The notes under the pieces: generated by a model
What the model saw: only the letters and a program-made list of their open reading frames with translations
The model's database searches: none
Told to the model about the DNA's origin: nothing
Assembly: GCA_020186115.1 (NCBI GenBank)
Contig: WSYJ01000157.1
Span: 558,001-622,000 of the forward strand
DNA: 64,000 nucleotides
From: Histomonas meleagridis
Lineage: Eukaryota; Parabasalia; Tritrichomonadida; Dientamoebidae
Reading direction: 5' to 3'
Made by a program: the position numbers and the translations under genes
Shown here: positions 1 through 8,507 of the stretch, in pieces
Numbering within the stretch: the first letter of the stretch is position 1
Layout of the letters: every line of letters begins with the position of its first letter

Positions 1-371
1 CTTTTTGTTTAAGAAGTAATTTAATTATTTCTATATGACCTTTTGCAGATGCAATCATAAGTGATGTATTAAATAATTTAAATAATTCCCAAATATTATT
101 TTGTGATTTGAAATTATTTAAATAAATATCAAACAAAAGAAATAAATACTTTCTTTATAATTAACATCAATTCTTTTTTGTTCAAGAAGTAATTTAACTA
201 TTTCTGTATAACCATATTGAGATGCCATTATAAGTGCTGTTTGAAATATTTTAAATAATTTCCAAATATTATTTTGAAATACCAAATTATTAAAACAAAT
301 ATCAAATAAAACAAATAAATATCTTGAGCATTAACATCAATTCCTCTTTGTTCTAATATATATTTAACAAG
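1..371 (-). repeat. Ankyrin modules separated by 77- and 80-nt spacers
   Basis: On the minus strand, codons 151-243 read QTALIMASQYGYTEIVKLLL... and codons below 70 read NTSLMIASAKGHIEIIKLLL.... Each is one ankyrin repeat. The stretches between them (244-320, 77 nt, and 71-150, 80 nt) are AT-rich. They begin ATTTATTTGTTTTATTT or similar and end with an ATTTGGAAATTATTTAA-type motif just before the next ACAGCACTT. The array continues beyond the window edge. Confidence 0.8.
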
Positions 372-1507
372 TTAAATGTTTTCTGATTCTACAGAAGAAA
401 CTAATAAATCTTTTGGAATTAGATGATGTTTTAGAAAATGTTTTAATAGATATAGATTTCCAATTTTTGCTGTTTTATTAATGATTCCATCATTGATTTT
501 CATTCCTTCTCTCATTAAAAATGTAAAAATTTCATAATTATAATAATTAATACATATCCAACCTAAATTTTCTAATTCTTCTAAGTTATTAGTTGTATCT
601 AATTTATTTTCATAAAGATATCTAAAGATATCATTTCGATGAAATTCAATTGCTGCTTCATATGCATATTTAAATGTCGAATGATTTTGTTCGCATAAAT
701 GAATGATTTCTTCATTTCCACCAGCAACTGCATATTCACCTGTTTTTTCTACATTTGCATTGTTCATAAGTAAATATTTAAAACATTTAACTGAAGAAAA
801 AAATGCTGCATAATCAATTAATGTAACATTTGGTTTGTTAATAAATGAATATCTTTCATAAAGTGATGGTTCAATTTTTTGATTAAAATCAAAATTTGTT
901 TGTGATGATATTTCTTGAAGTTTTTCTATTTCATCATTTCGAATTATTTTCGCAATTTCACTTGGATTATGTCCTTCTTTAATTAATTGTTTATGAAGTT
1001 CAAAATCATTCTTTGAAAGTTCTTCATAATGATCCATAAAGTATTTTTCCAATGGATCATTATAATTTCTGTTTTTGTTTTCCTCTTCAGTTCTATAGTG
1101 TGCAAAATATTTTGATTGAATGTCTTTAATAATATTTGATTCCACCAAATTTTTTTCAATGAATTTATTCATAAGAAAATTGGATTCTTGCGTTGTTTTA
1201 TCGAGAAGAAAATGTATAAAGGTGTTAAATATTTTGATCTTCTTTGTTTCTTCAATTTTTTCAAGAAAATTTAAATATATCTCAAAATTTTCATTTGGGT
1301 AATAAGTAATATATAATATATAAATTGACTAACTATTATATTAAAAGATAATGGATGATTACTATCAAATTTATCGATTATTAACCTTGATGATTGAATA
1401 ATATTTTCTTCATTCATGTTAAATATTAACTCCTTTATCGATAGTATCATTTCCCACTCATTGGGTAATTTACCTTTTGTCTTTTTCCGCTTATTATGTT
1501 TTTTCAT
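1..1507 (-). pseudogene. Broken DUF3447/ankyrin-repeat gene (3' end off window)
   Basis: Reading from 1507 leftwards, the sequence encodes a DUF3447-type N-terminal region and then ankyrin repeats. The first piece (1271-1507) begins with a Lys-rich start and matches the helical N-terminus of the copy at 27.9 kb. It changes frame in an AT run near 1290-1310, and the protein resumes in the frame of 372-1172. That piece holds the family hallmarks: IIRNDEIEKLQEIS, LIDYAAFFSSVKCFKYLLMN, GGNEEIIHLCEQN and IEFHRNDIF. It ends at TAA (369-371), where the paralogues have GAA inside 'ENIELVKYIL', so this is one nonsense change. The same frame continues as VKYILEQRGIDVNAQD, followed by spacer-separated ankyrin modules at 151-243 and 1-70. 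The family is large in trichomonads and its function is unknown. A frameshift plus a nonsense codon argue for a pseudogene; sequencing error at both sites is the alternative. Confidence 0.75.
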
Positions 1508-1688
1508 ATTTCCATGAAAATTTTGAACAAAGATTGAGTATGATAACCGCCATAAAGTGGCAACTCATCAAAAAGTGGTATTGAGAAGGAAATACAAAAC
1601 CTTAAATCGGCCATTATTGCTTTTAACGTACTCTAAAATACTATTAATTGCTTTACAGAAAAGTGAAACAACCGAATGGAAATATTGT

Positions 1689-1704
1689 AAACGGTCATCA
1701 ATAA
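1689..1704 (+). promoter_or_regulatory. AACGG box plus TCATCA initiator before VPS9 gene
   Basis: AAACGG is followed directly by TCATCAATAA and the ATG at 1705. The AACGG/ACGTT sense fits the trichomonad M3/Myb-type element, and TCAT(C) fits the trichomonad initiator. Assignment is by pattern only. Confidence 0.5.
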
Positions 1705-3117
1705 ATGGAAGATTGGAAAAAAGAAATAAAGATAAACTTAACTAGCGATCCAACATTTCCTCAAGACTTAGAAATTGATGACATCATTGAATATTTAATG
1801 CCTATTGATAAAAGTAATTTTACTTATACGACATTAAAATTAAATTCTTTTGTATCATACTTTCAAAGTGTTTCATTAACTCTCAACAAAAAACTTAATG
1901 CTGTTGTTCAGTTTGTTGAAGAGACTTCTAAAATACAATTTTCAAAATTGCAAAGCACCAAGAATATCACATCAAGCTTACCATACCAAATGAATGAAAT
2001 CCGAATTTATCAATTCCTTAAACAAGAGCTTTCTAATCTTGAAGATTCTGTGATAGCAAATCGACAATTAATTTCAACCAATCAAATCAAAATCTTCAAG
2101 CAATTAGAAATTCTTTGTAAATGGCTTATTGATCATCCACGTCCATATCTTATTGATGTTAGTCACTCCACTATTCCATTAGACTTTAGTACTCTTCATC
2201 AAAATCCGACTCTTTACAAAACATATTTCCGACTTAAAACAGCAATCAACGAAAAATTGGAATTTATCTCAACATTCCCAAAACAAGTATTTTCTTCCAA
2301 CATACAAAACATCTCATTTCTCAAATCTGCAATTGAATCGGGTCTTTCATCAATGAAAAATGAGATTAATTATTTCGAACCTATTCCTATAGAAGAACCA
2401 TTATATTTATTTTTAGAATCACCATCATCTCCTCTTACTAATGCTAATTTAATTCCTATTCAGGTAACTAATGATGATAAATCTGTTTTGCAATGGTTAA
2501 ACAATGCAAAAAATGAAATTTTATCGTTTTTGTCGGTTGACGATGAAAACCGTCAGAACGTTATTAACGTTTTCCTTGAGCGGTTTTTGTTCGATAGGAA
2601 ATATCCACTTTTGTCATATGAGACAAAGGAACATCCTGAATTCATCAGTAAAATTGCTAAAATGGCACAACTAACCCCTGACAAAGTGGGCGTTGTAACT
2701 AAGTATATCCCAAAAGAACTTGTTTCAGAACCAATATGGAAAATATTCAAACATTCAACATTCTCAGAAGCACCTGTGGAATGGCTTCACTTAGCTCAAT
2801 TTAAGGTTTGCCCACTGGACGCAGGTTATTGCTTATCAAAAGCTCATGAATCAATTTCAATCATGGCGACACTTCAAGCTACAGAAAATGGAAGCGGAGA
2901 CAACGTAAAGGACTTTTTCGCAAAGGTGCCAGGATTTGATGACATTTTCGGACTATGGATATGTCTACTTTGTTCAACCGAAATTGGAGATCCTTTCGCT
3001 TTGTCGGAGTTCTTATTGCGATGGAGCTGTTTGCCTTGCTTTGGAAGTCGTTTTGCTGCGTCTTGCTCATATCTTGAAGCTTGTTTAGTTCAAATCGGTG
3101 AATTCCAAATTGAGTAA
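1705..3117 (+). CDS. VPS9-domain protein (probable Rab5-type GEF)
   Basis: 470 aa. The N-terminal 280 residues are helical and unrecognised. The C-terminal half has the layout of trichomonad VPS9 proteins: a 'PLLSYETKEHPEFISKIAKMA' helix, then 'LTPDKVGVVTKYIP', a 'PVEWLHLAQFKVCPLDAGYCL' segment, and a final region (about 400-465) with DIFGLWICLLCSTEIGDPFALSEFLL and SYLEACLVQI. The last region corresponds to the VPS9 'DD.LP.....I..A..P.L.....FI' and 'Y.LT.LEAA' positions. VPS9 domains exchange nucleotide on Rab5-like GTPases at early endosomes. A second gene of the same plan lies at 12703-14070. The start follows an AACGG/TCATCA promoter. The domain call rests on pattern recall, so the catalytic Asp/Tyr residues should be confirmed by profile search. 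An unrelated helical fold is the alternative. Confidence 0.6.
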   Translation: MEDWKKEIKINLTSDPTFPQDLEIDDIIEYLMPIDKSNFTYTTLKLNSFVSYFQSVSLTLNKKLNAVVQFVEETSKIQFSKLQSTKNITSSLPYQMNEIRIYQFLKQELSNLEDSVIANRQLISTNQIKIFKQLEILCKWLIDHPRPYLIDVSHSTIPLDFSTLHQNPTLYKTYFRLKTAINEKLEFISTFPKQVFSSNIQNISFLKSAIESGLSSMKNEINYFEPIPIEEPLYLFLESPSSPLTNANLIPIQVTNDDKSVLQWLNNAKNEILSFLSVDDENRQNVINVFLERFLFDRKYPLLSYETKEHPEFISKIAKMAQLTPDKVGVVTKYIPKELVSEPIWKIFKHSTFSEAPVEWLHLAQFKVCPLDAGYCLSKAHESISIMATLQATENGSGDNVKDFFAKVPGFDDIFGLWICLLCSTEIGDPFALSEFLLRWSCLPCFGSRFAASCSYLEACLVQIGEFQIE

Positions 3118-3344
3118 ATGTGTTATAAATTAACAATATTCCATAAAGTAATGTGTTACACGAAGCTTGTTTTGTAATTTCGTCTATCAAAAAACGATTT
3201 TTATTTTATTTTTTTCAATCAATTAAATATCAAATCTGTAAACGAAACCATTTGATTAAATTCCACTGAAATGAAGTTTTAATTTCATAGTATTCTCATT
3301 TTGTGCATAAGGTCAAAAATAATAACCTTTTTACTTTATATATT

Positions 3345-6065
3345 TTATTCATTTTTAAGTAAAGACTTTAACAAATATTCGTTTGCGTAAGACAATTCGC
3401 AAAACTCTTTGTAATCTTCCGAAGTAATCGAACACAACTTCGCCAGTGCATCGATTGCTGCGTATTTTATCTCATTATCATTTACGCCATTTGAAATTAT
3501 GTTCGATAATTCCTTTTTATGTTTCATAATTTCGTCCACATTTGAGTTATCCAAAACGATTTTCAATATTTTAAAAAATCCGAAATTCAGCTCAAACGAA
3601 TTAATTAATTTTTCCAACGAAAACAAATTCTCTTTTGCCTTAATTTCTAATGTAATTAACGCGTTCATTTCGACGTTTTTATTCTCATTATTTAAACAGC
3701 TCATTAAAAACTTAAAAATATTATCATTAAAATTATTTGTCTCTCGTAAAATGGCGATGGAAAGTAGTAAACATGAGTCGTCATTCGATTCTTTCGCTTG
3801 TTCTATTAGTTCCATATTGACTTCGGCGTCTTTGTTCATTTCGATGTTCTTATATTCAGTCGAAAGTGATTTTTCTAATGTCGAAAAGTTACTTGTCTCG
3901 AAACAGAAGTAAAGTTCCGGAATTTCGAACATTATATCATTTAATACGCTCATTCTTTCGTTGGTATTTAATGAAGATATTATTCCTTGGCATAAAATTG
4001 GATTCTTTTGATACATTTTCTTCATTAACGTAATTATTAGTTCGGAATTAGTCGAATAAAAACCTTTCGTAATACAGTTGTAAATGGATTGTGAACAAAA
4101 TTCGAAATCGTTTTCGCGTTTTTCGGCTATGTTTAAGATATATGTCGCGGAATAACTTTTTGATGAATTCGTTAATAATAATTTGGCCGTAGAAAAGTCA
4201 CCAAACGTTAGCGAGATTTTGGATATCAATGAGTTTCCATACGTTTCGTCATCCGGTAAATTATGAATTATTTCAGTCAAATATGGATATAGATTTTGTG
4301 TATATTTGGTACATAATATCGATAATAATCGCTCAGAACCATTAACTAGATCATCATCTTTCATATCAATGATTAACATTTGGATGATTTTGTCCATTAA
4401 CCCAAATAAATCTGGTGATTCGCGTTCCAACAACAAGGCAATTCCTTCAGTATTTGATTCTTCAATTAATTCTTCTAATGTTAGTTGTGGTGTTTCTTCA
4501 ATTTCATGTTCTTCTTCTTGAGTTTGTTTTGAATTTTTGACTTTGAGTGCAGCTTCATCGTTTTGTTTTGAATTTTTATCTTTGAGTGCTATTTCATCGT
4601 TCTGCTTTGATTTTTTGTTTTTGAGCGGTATTTCATCGTTTTGTTTTGAATTCTTCTTTTTGAGTTTTGTTTCATCGGACTCTTTCAAATTCCTTTTTTT
4701 GGTTTTTGTTTCTTCAACTATTTCTTTTTGGTTTATATCCTCAACGATCTGATATTCAAAGTCTGAAAGAACATCTCTAATCAGATTTGATTGGTCATGT
4801 TTCTTCTTGAGAAGGATTTCACCAAAATCTTTTGATAATTCCGAAGGCCATTTTTCCAATGCAATTAGCATCGACTTTACAACTGCAAGGCGTGCTTCTG
4901 CTGCAGCATTTTCAGAGTTGTCAATTAATATTTTCTTAATGTGTTTTCCGTAAACAAATTGTACGTAATTTGTGATCGCAAGCTCAGAAGAGAGCGCGAT
5001 TATTAATGTACCATTTGTAGTACGTCCAAGCAGTGGTGGAATAATCCATTCACTACAAATATCAAGACTTTTCCCGAGTTCTTTTGCGAGTGCAACTAGT
5101 GCTAAACAAGAAGACTTCGCAAGAGTAGAACGCGTGTCGCATAAGCACTTAATAAATGGGTCTTGGAGCGTCTTCAGCTGCCGTGCAAAAGTGTCACGAT
5201 TTGATGCACCTTTTGCGTACGACACAAGTGTAGCCAAAGAGCGTTTTCTTTCCTCCCATTGTGATGTACGACTTAATGATTTCTCGAGCGATGAAAATGG
5301 ACAAGTTCCAGTAGATGCTGCTACATCAGAGTATGGATTTTCAAACTCGGAGATTAAATTGTTGGTAATTTCTTCATTGGAAAGTTGTGGAGCTTGGACT
5401 TGTGATATCACAGAACTTCGTGATGGGGCTGATTGACGTGGATCAGAGGATATCTTGTTGAGGATACTGGGAGCATTTGATGAATATTGATTCTCTATGA
5501 GCTTACGAACAGTATCAGGTTTCTTCTGATAAAGAATTTGCGCAATTTCAATTGCTCTTACTCGAATTTCTTCAGATGGATTAACAAGAAGCGAAAAAAC
5601 TGGACGAATAATATGAGAAACGCTAAAGCTAGGAAAGTCAATGATGGTTTTTTTAAAGAGAATTAAACCACTAATTTTGAATAATGGTGATTCAATAAAT
5701 ATTGTTTTAAGAGATGGCCAAAAATTAGATGGCTCTAGGATGTTAAGAAGATCTTCTGCAATCCTAATGGACTGTTCGCGAATGTTTTTGTTTTGATTTC
5801 CAAGATGTGGTCTTATTGCCTGGAGTAATGATGTAGGAAATTTATCTGGATAGCTTATTTGGAGCATCTTCTCAGATGCTGTTAGGGCAGCTCGAATAGC
5901 TGATGTTGATGAATCCTTATTTAGGAAATTAAGAATTATTTTTGAAAATTTACTTAATTCTTCTTCATGCAGAGAGTTCAAATCATTGGATATTTCATTG
6001 ACTATTTGGATAGATGAGTTTATTGGTTGTGAATCAATGGATGCTAGTTTCTCTGATAAATTCAA
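3345..6065 (-). CDS. CLASP-like TOG/HEAT-repeat protein
   Basis: 906 aa. HEAT/TOG-type helices run from residue 1 to about 200. A second, clearer TOG domain (about 260-440) contains SQWEERKRSLATLVSYAKG, FIKCLCDTRSTLAKSSCLALVALAKELG and a WIIPPLLGRT helix, which is the CLASP N-terminal domain pattern. CLASP proteins bind tubulin and microtubule plus ends, so a role in the mitotic spindle or axostyle/flagellar microtubules is expected. A Lys/Asp-rich linker (about 455-525) carries a 13-residue repeat of the type KNSKQNDEIALKD. More helical repeats fill the C-terminal 380 residues. The long opposite-strand open frame at 4972-5436 is a shadow. The start at 6065 follows a TCATTTT initiator and two ACGTT boxes (6069-6102). 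Confidence 0.75.
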   Translation of the reverse strand: MNLSEKLASIDSQPINSSIQIVNEISNDLNSLHEEELSKFSKIILNFLNKDSSTSAIRAALTASEKMLQISYPDKFPTSLLQAIRPHLGNQNKNIREQSIRIAEDLLNILEPSNFWPSLKTIFIESPLFKISGLILFKKTIIDFPSFSVSHIIRPVFSLLVNPSEEIRVRAIEIAQILYQKKPDTVRKLIENQYSSNAPSILNKISSDPRQSAPSRSSVISQVQAPQLSNEEITNNLISEFENPYSDVAASTGTCPFSSLEKSLSRTSQWEERKRSLATLVSYAKGASNRDTFARQLKTLQDPFIKCLCDTRSTLAKSSCLALVALAKELGKSLDICSEWIIPPLLGRTTNGTLIIALSSELAITNYVQFVYGKHIKKILIDNSENAAAEARLAVVKSMLIALEKWPSELSKDFGEILLKKKHDQSNLIRDVLSDFEYQIVEDINQKEIVEETKTKKRNLKESDETKLKKKNSKQNDEIPLKNKKSKQNDEIALKDKNSKQNDEAALKVKNSKQTQEEEHEIEETPQLTLEELIEESNTEGIALLLERESPDLFGLMDKIIQMLIIDMKDDDLVNGSERLLSILCTKYTQNLYPYLTEIIHNLPDDETYGNSLISKISLTFGDFSTAKLLLTNSSKSYSATYILNIAEKRENDFEFCSQSIYNCITKGFYSTNSELIITLMKKMYQKNPILCQGIISSLNTNERMSVLNDIMFEIPELYFCFETSNFSTLEKSLSTEYKNIEMNKDAEVNMELIEQAKESNDDSCLLLSIAILRETNNFNDNIFKFLMSCLNNENKNVEMNALITLEIKAKENLFSLEKLINSFELNFGFFKILKIVLDNSNVDEIMKHKKELSNIISNGVNDNEIKYAAIDALAKLCSITSEDYKEFCELSYANEYLLKSLLKNE
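4530..4690 (-). repeat. 39-bp in-frame tandem repeat in CLASP-like gene
   Basis: About 3.5 imperfect 39-bp units encode a 13-residue Lys/Asn/Asp-rich repeat (K-N-S-K-Q-N-D-E-x-x-L-K-x). The unit length keeps the frame, so copy number can change without breaking the protein. Confidence 0.75.
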
Positions 6066-6068
6066 CCC

Positions 6069-6102
6069 AAAATGATATACGTTTATTTATAGGTTGAACG
6101 TT
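6069..6102 (-). promoter_or_regulatory. ACGTT boxes and initiator of CLASP-like gene
   Basis: On the minus strand, TTAACGTTCAA (centred on 6097-6102) and TAAACGTAT lie upstream of ATCATTTTG, about 10 nt before the ATG. The arrangement matches the other ACGTTTA-TCA promoters in the window. Confidence 0.5.
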
Positions 6103-6491
6103 AAAAGTCGATACAAAAAGTGATCGCCTTTGGATTCAAAACCCTCATTAACACTCATCAAACGATAAAACTTTCTATCGTTGTTATTCAGTAGAAGATG
6201 AATAAAGTAAAATGTGATTCAGGAAAAAAAAATAATATAAACAGTTTACAAATTTGAGAAATTGCTTTGCAAAGCAATTCGTTTTTAAATTTAATTTTCC
6301 AATTCTATTTTAAATCATATTTATTTGTTTATAAACACTGTAAATATATAAATTATTTAAAGTCAAATTATTTAAAGTTTCAATATATTTTTTTTTTTAA
6401 GATTTTGCTAAAAGACTGAAAAATTACTAAAATTTCAATACGTTTTAACTCATTTTTAAACCTTTTAGTATATCATTCCACCTCATTAAAA
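6103..6491. other. Intergenic, divergent promoters of CLASP-like and Lys-rich genes
   Basis: AT-rich spacer with no coding signal. Near the right gene it holds TACGTTTTAACTCA (about 6439-6452) and a TCATTAAAA initiator immediately before the ATG at 6492. Confidence 0.5.
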
Positions 6492-7322
6492 ATGTCACAT
6501 GCTATTTCGAATGACATTAATGAAAAAACAAGGAAACAAATGTATAGACCACGAACAAGAAGTCATCATCATTCTAAAGAATTAAAGAATGTAAACAAAA
6601 AGCATGAAGAAAAAGATTTAATTAAAAAAGAAGGAAGTGTAAATGAAGCACAAATAGAGCCTCCTAAAAAGCGAAGAATTAAAACTTTACATGCTGAAAA
6701 TAAAACCTTATTCATAGAAAAAATAACAAAAACAAGTCATGATACCCCTCTCAAGGAGAAATCACACAACAAACACAAAATAAAAGAAACAAATAAAAAA
6801 GAAACTCAATCAAATCCTAATATCACAAAAGAAATGACAAAAAAGAAAAGAAAATTTAAGTACATTCATAAAGATGAAAAATCAGATCCAGTTCAAACAA
6901 GTAAAAAGATTCAAACAAAAAAGGAAGAAGTAAAACACAATGCACACCATAATAATGAAGCAATGCAAAAGGAAAAACCGTTCCAACAACACATACAAAA
7001 TGAAGAAAATAAAATTGTAAAAAACAATAGAAGACATCATTGCGAATCAAACATAACCAATGATTCACCCATAAAACCTATATTAAAACAAACAAAAGCA
7101 CAAAAGCAAAAGCAGCTGGATTTACCAGAAACACAAACAAAAGCGAAACACAAACAAAAATTAAATTCTGAAGAAACTGAAAATATAGAAACACCCAAAA
7201 AAGAAGAAATGTTGAATGGTTACTATAGGAAAAGAGGTCCTTCGCTTAGAAGTTCCAGGCGCCCTCCTGCTCTTGTAAGAAAATATATTGAAGAACAAGA
7301 AATTAGAGAACGAAAAATGTGA
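6492..7322 (+). CDS. Lys-rich, low-complexity basic protein, function unknown
   Basis: 276 aa. It is dominated by Lys, Glu, Asn, Gln and His, with several short basic clusters (PKKRRIK, KKKRKFK) of nuclear-localisation type. No folded domain is recognisable. The last 40 residues (YYRKRGPSLRSSRRPPALVRKYIEEQEIRERKM) are Arg-rich and less repetitive, and may be the functional part. The composition suggests a disordered nuclear or RNA-associated protein, but that is inference. The start is well supported by a TCATTAAAA initiator touching the ATG. The downstream neighbour is a ubiquitin-like protein, with no evident functional link. Confidence 0.6.
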   Translation: MSHAISNDINEKTRKQMYRPRTRSHHHSKELKNVNKKHEEKDLIKKEGSVNEAQIEPPKKRRIKTLHAENKTLFIEKITKTSHDTPLKEKSHNKHKIKETNKKETQSNPNITKEMTKKKRKFKYIHKDEKSDPVQTSKKIQTKKEEVKHNAHHNNEAMQKEKPFQQHIQNEENKIVKNNRRHHCESNITNDSPIKPILKQTKAQKQKQLDLPETQTKAKHKQKLNSEETENIETPKKEEMLNGYYRKRGPSLRSSRRPPALVRKYIEEQEIRERKM

Positions 7323-7651
7323 TATCTAATAATATATATTTTGAAATTTAATTCATTAAACCATATTAAAAGAAAATGTTTTTTTAACATTAATAATAAA
7401 TCATTTTTTTTAAAATTATTGGAATATATCTCATAATTATTTTTAGATGAAATTATATTAAATTAAAATGAACATGTAGAATTCAAGAACTTATCTTCTT
7501 GAGTTAATACAACAGTAAATGATTTCAAAAAATCTTGTTTTTATTTAGAGATTCGTTGAAGATTTTAATTCTGGTCCAGAATTCAAAGCGCTGTTCAAAA
7601 AGTTGTGAAGATATCTTAGCGGTTATTCAGCTGGTTCCTTGCGAGCATTGG
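7323..7651. other. Intergenic
   Basis: AT-rich to about 7530. It then becomes more mixed and is open in the frame of the next gene from 7535, but without an ATG before 7652. I see no RNA gene. Confidence 0.4.
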
Positions 7652-8284
7652 ATGCAGATTTTCATTCGAATTGGAAGCGAAATTGCACACGTTCTTTCAG
7701 TCGATGAAAAGTCCACGGTTTTTGATCTTAAATGCATTCTACAAGAAAATTACAATTACTTGATCTCTCGTCAACAACTTATTTTTAGAGGAATTATTCT
7801 AGAAAATGATGAACATCTTAAAACTTATGGTATTAGTGAGGGAACTATACTCTATCTTTTCGTGAAAGGCTCTATGAATCGGTCCAAATCATGTCTAACT
7901 GTTGATTTTGAATTTAGAAGAACGATTCCAAAAGGCTTTGGTAGCATAGATAACATTAGGACATTCCAAGCGAACACCGGAGTATCATTAGAAGTCCTTA
8001 GATCACGAGATATTTCTTTTGATAAAATTGAGTTAAACTCCAAAAAATTCCATAAAGCAATGATGCAAACACAAAAGCGGAATCAAAGCATTCAAGATAA
8101 TTGTCCAAATTGTCCAAGTATTAGACAAGTTAATTCAGTTTTCCATACAGTTATCCCTCCACCTGCAAATGAACCATCCACAGATCCTCTTCCATTTACT
8201 GATTCACATACGTATACGTTTCGCTCGTTTGATTCAACACCGCAACCAAGTCGACTTGGTTCAAGTGCAGGAAGCACATCGTGA
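7652..8284 (+). CDS. Protein with N-terminal ubiquitin-like domain
   Basis: 210 aa. Residues 1-72 form a beta-grasp ubiquitin-like domain. It begins MQIFIRIG and then has a STVFDLKCILQENYNYLISRQQLIFRG helix-strand segment, an 'ILENDEHLKTYGISEG' turn and a final TILYLFVKG strand. The order and spacing match ubiquitin (KIQDKEG / LIFAGKQLEDGRTLSDYNI / STLHLVLR), but there is no C-terminal Gly-Gly, so it is not a processed modifier. The rest is Ser/Pro-rich and looks disordered. Proteins of this layout usually act as adaptors to the proteasome or to ubiquitin-binding partners; which applies here is unknown. The frame is open upstream to 7535 but the first ATG is at 7652, where the domain starts. 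Confidence 0.7.
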   Translation: MQIFIRIGSEIAHVLSVDEKSTVFDLKCILQENYNYLISRQQLIFRGIILENDEHLKTYGISEGTILYLFVKGSMNRSKSCLTVDFEFRRTIPKGFGSIDNIRTFQANTGVSLEVLRSRDISFDKIELNSKKFHKAMMQTQKRNQSIQDNCPNCPSIRQVNSVFHTVIPPPANEPSTDPLPFTDSHTYTFRSFDSTPQPSRLGSSAGSTS

Positions 8285-8406
8285 GAACCAAAAAAAATTG
8301 AAACTGTTTCACAATTGTTTTCGCCAATGTATTGAAGCGATCACACTTCATTTTTTCACATGAGTAATAATTGATTCATGAGAATCGATTTCTTTACTCC
8401 AAAAAG

Positions 8407-8479
8407 TGAACGTTTGTTCCTTCTTCAAGCGAACGTTTGTATTGAATAGAAACCGTTTAATAAAAGCAATTCACATTTG
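8407..8479 (+). promoter_or_regulatory. Cluster of CGTTTG/CCGTTTAA boxes before RFC1
   Basis: GAACGTTTGT occurs twice (about 8408 and 8430), followed by AACCGTTTAATAA (about 8451) and a TTCACATTT initiator (about 8470), 30 nt before the ATG. This is the densest set of M3-like boxes in the window. Confidence 0.5.
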
Positions 8480-8507
8480 TCAAAACCGATTTTATTTCGA
8501 ATAAAGG

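Noticed and set aside
4972-5436. 154-codon plus-strand frame inside the CLASP-like gene
   Set aside because: Antisense shadow of a conserved TOG domain.
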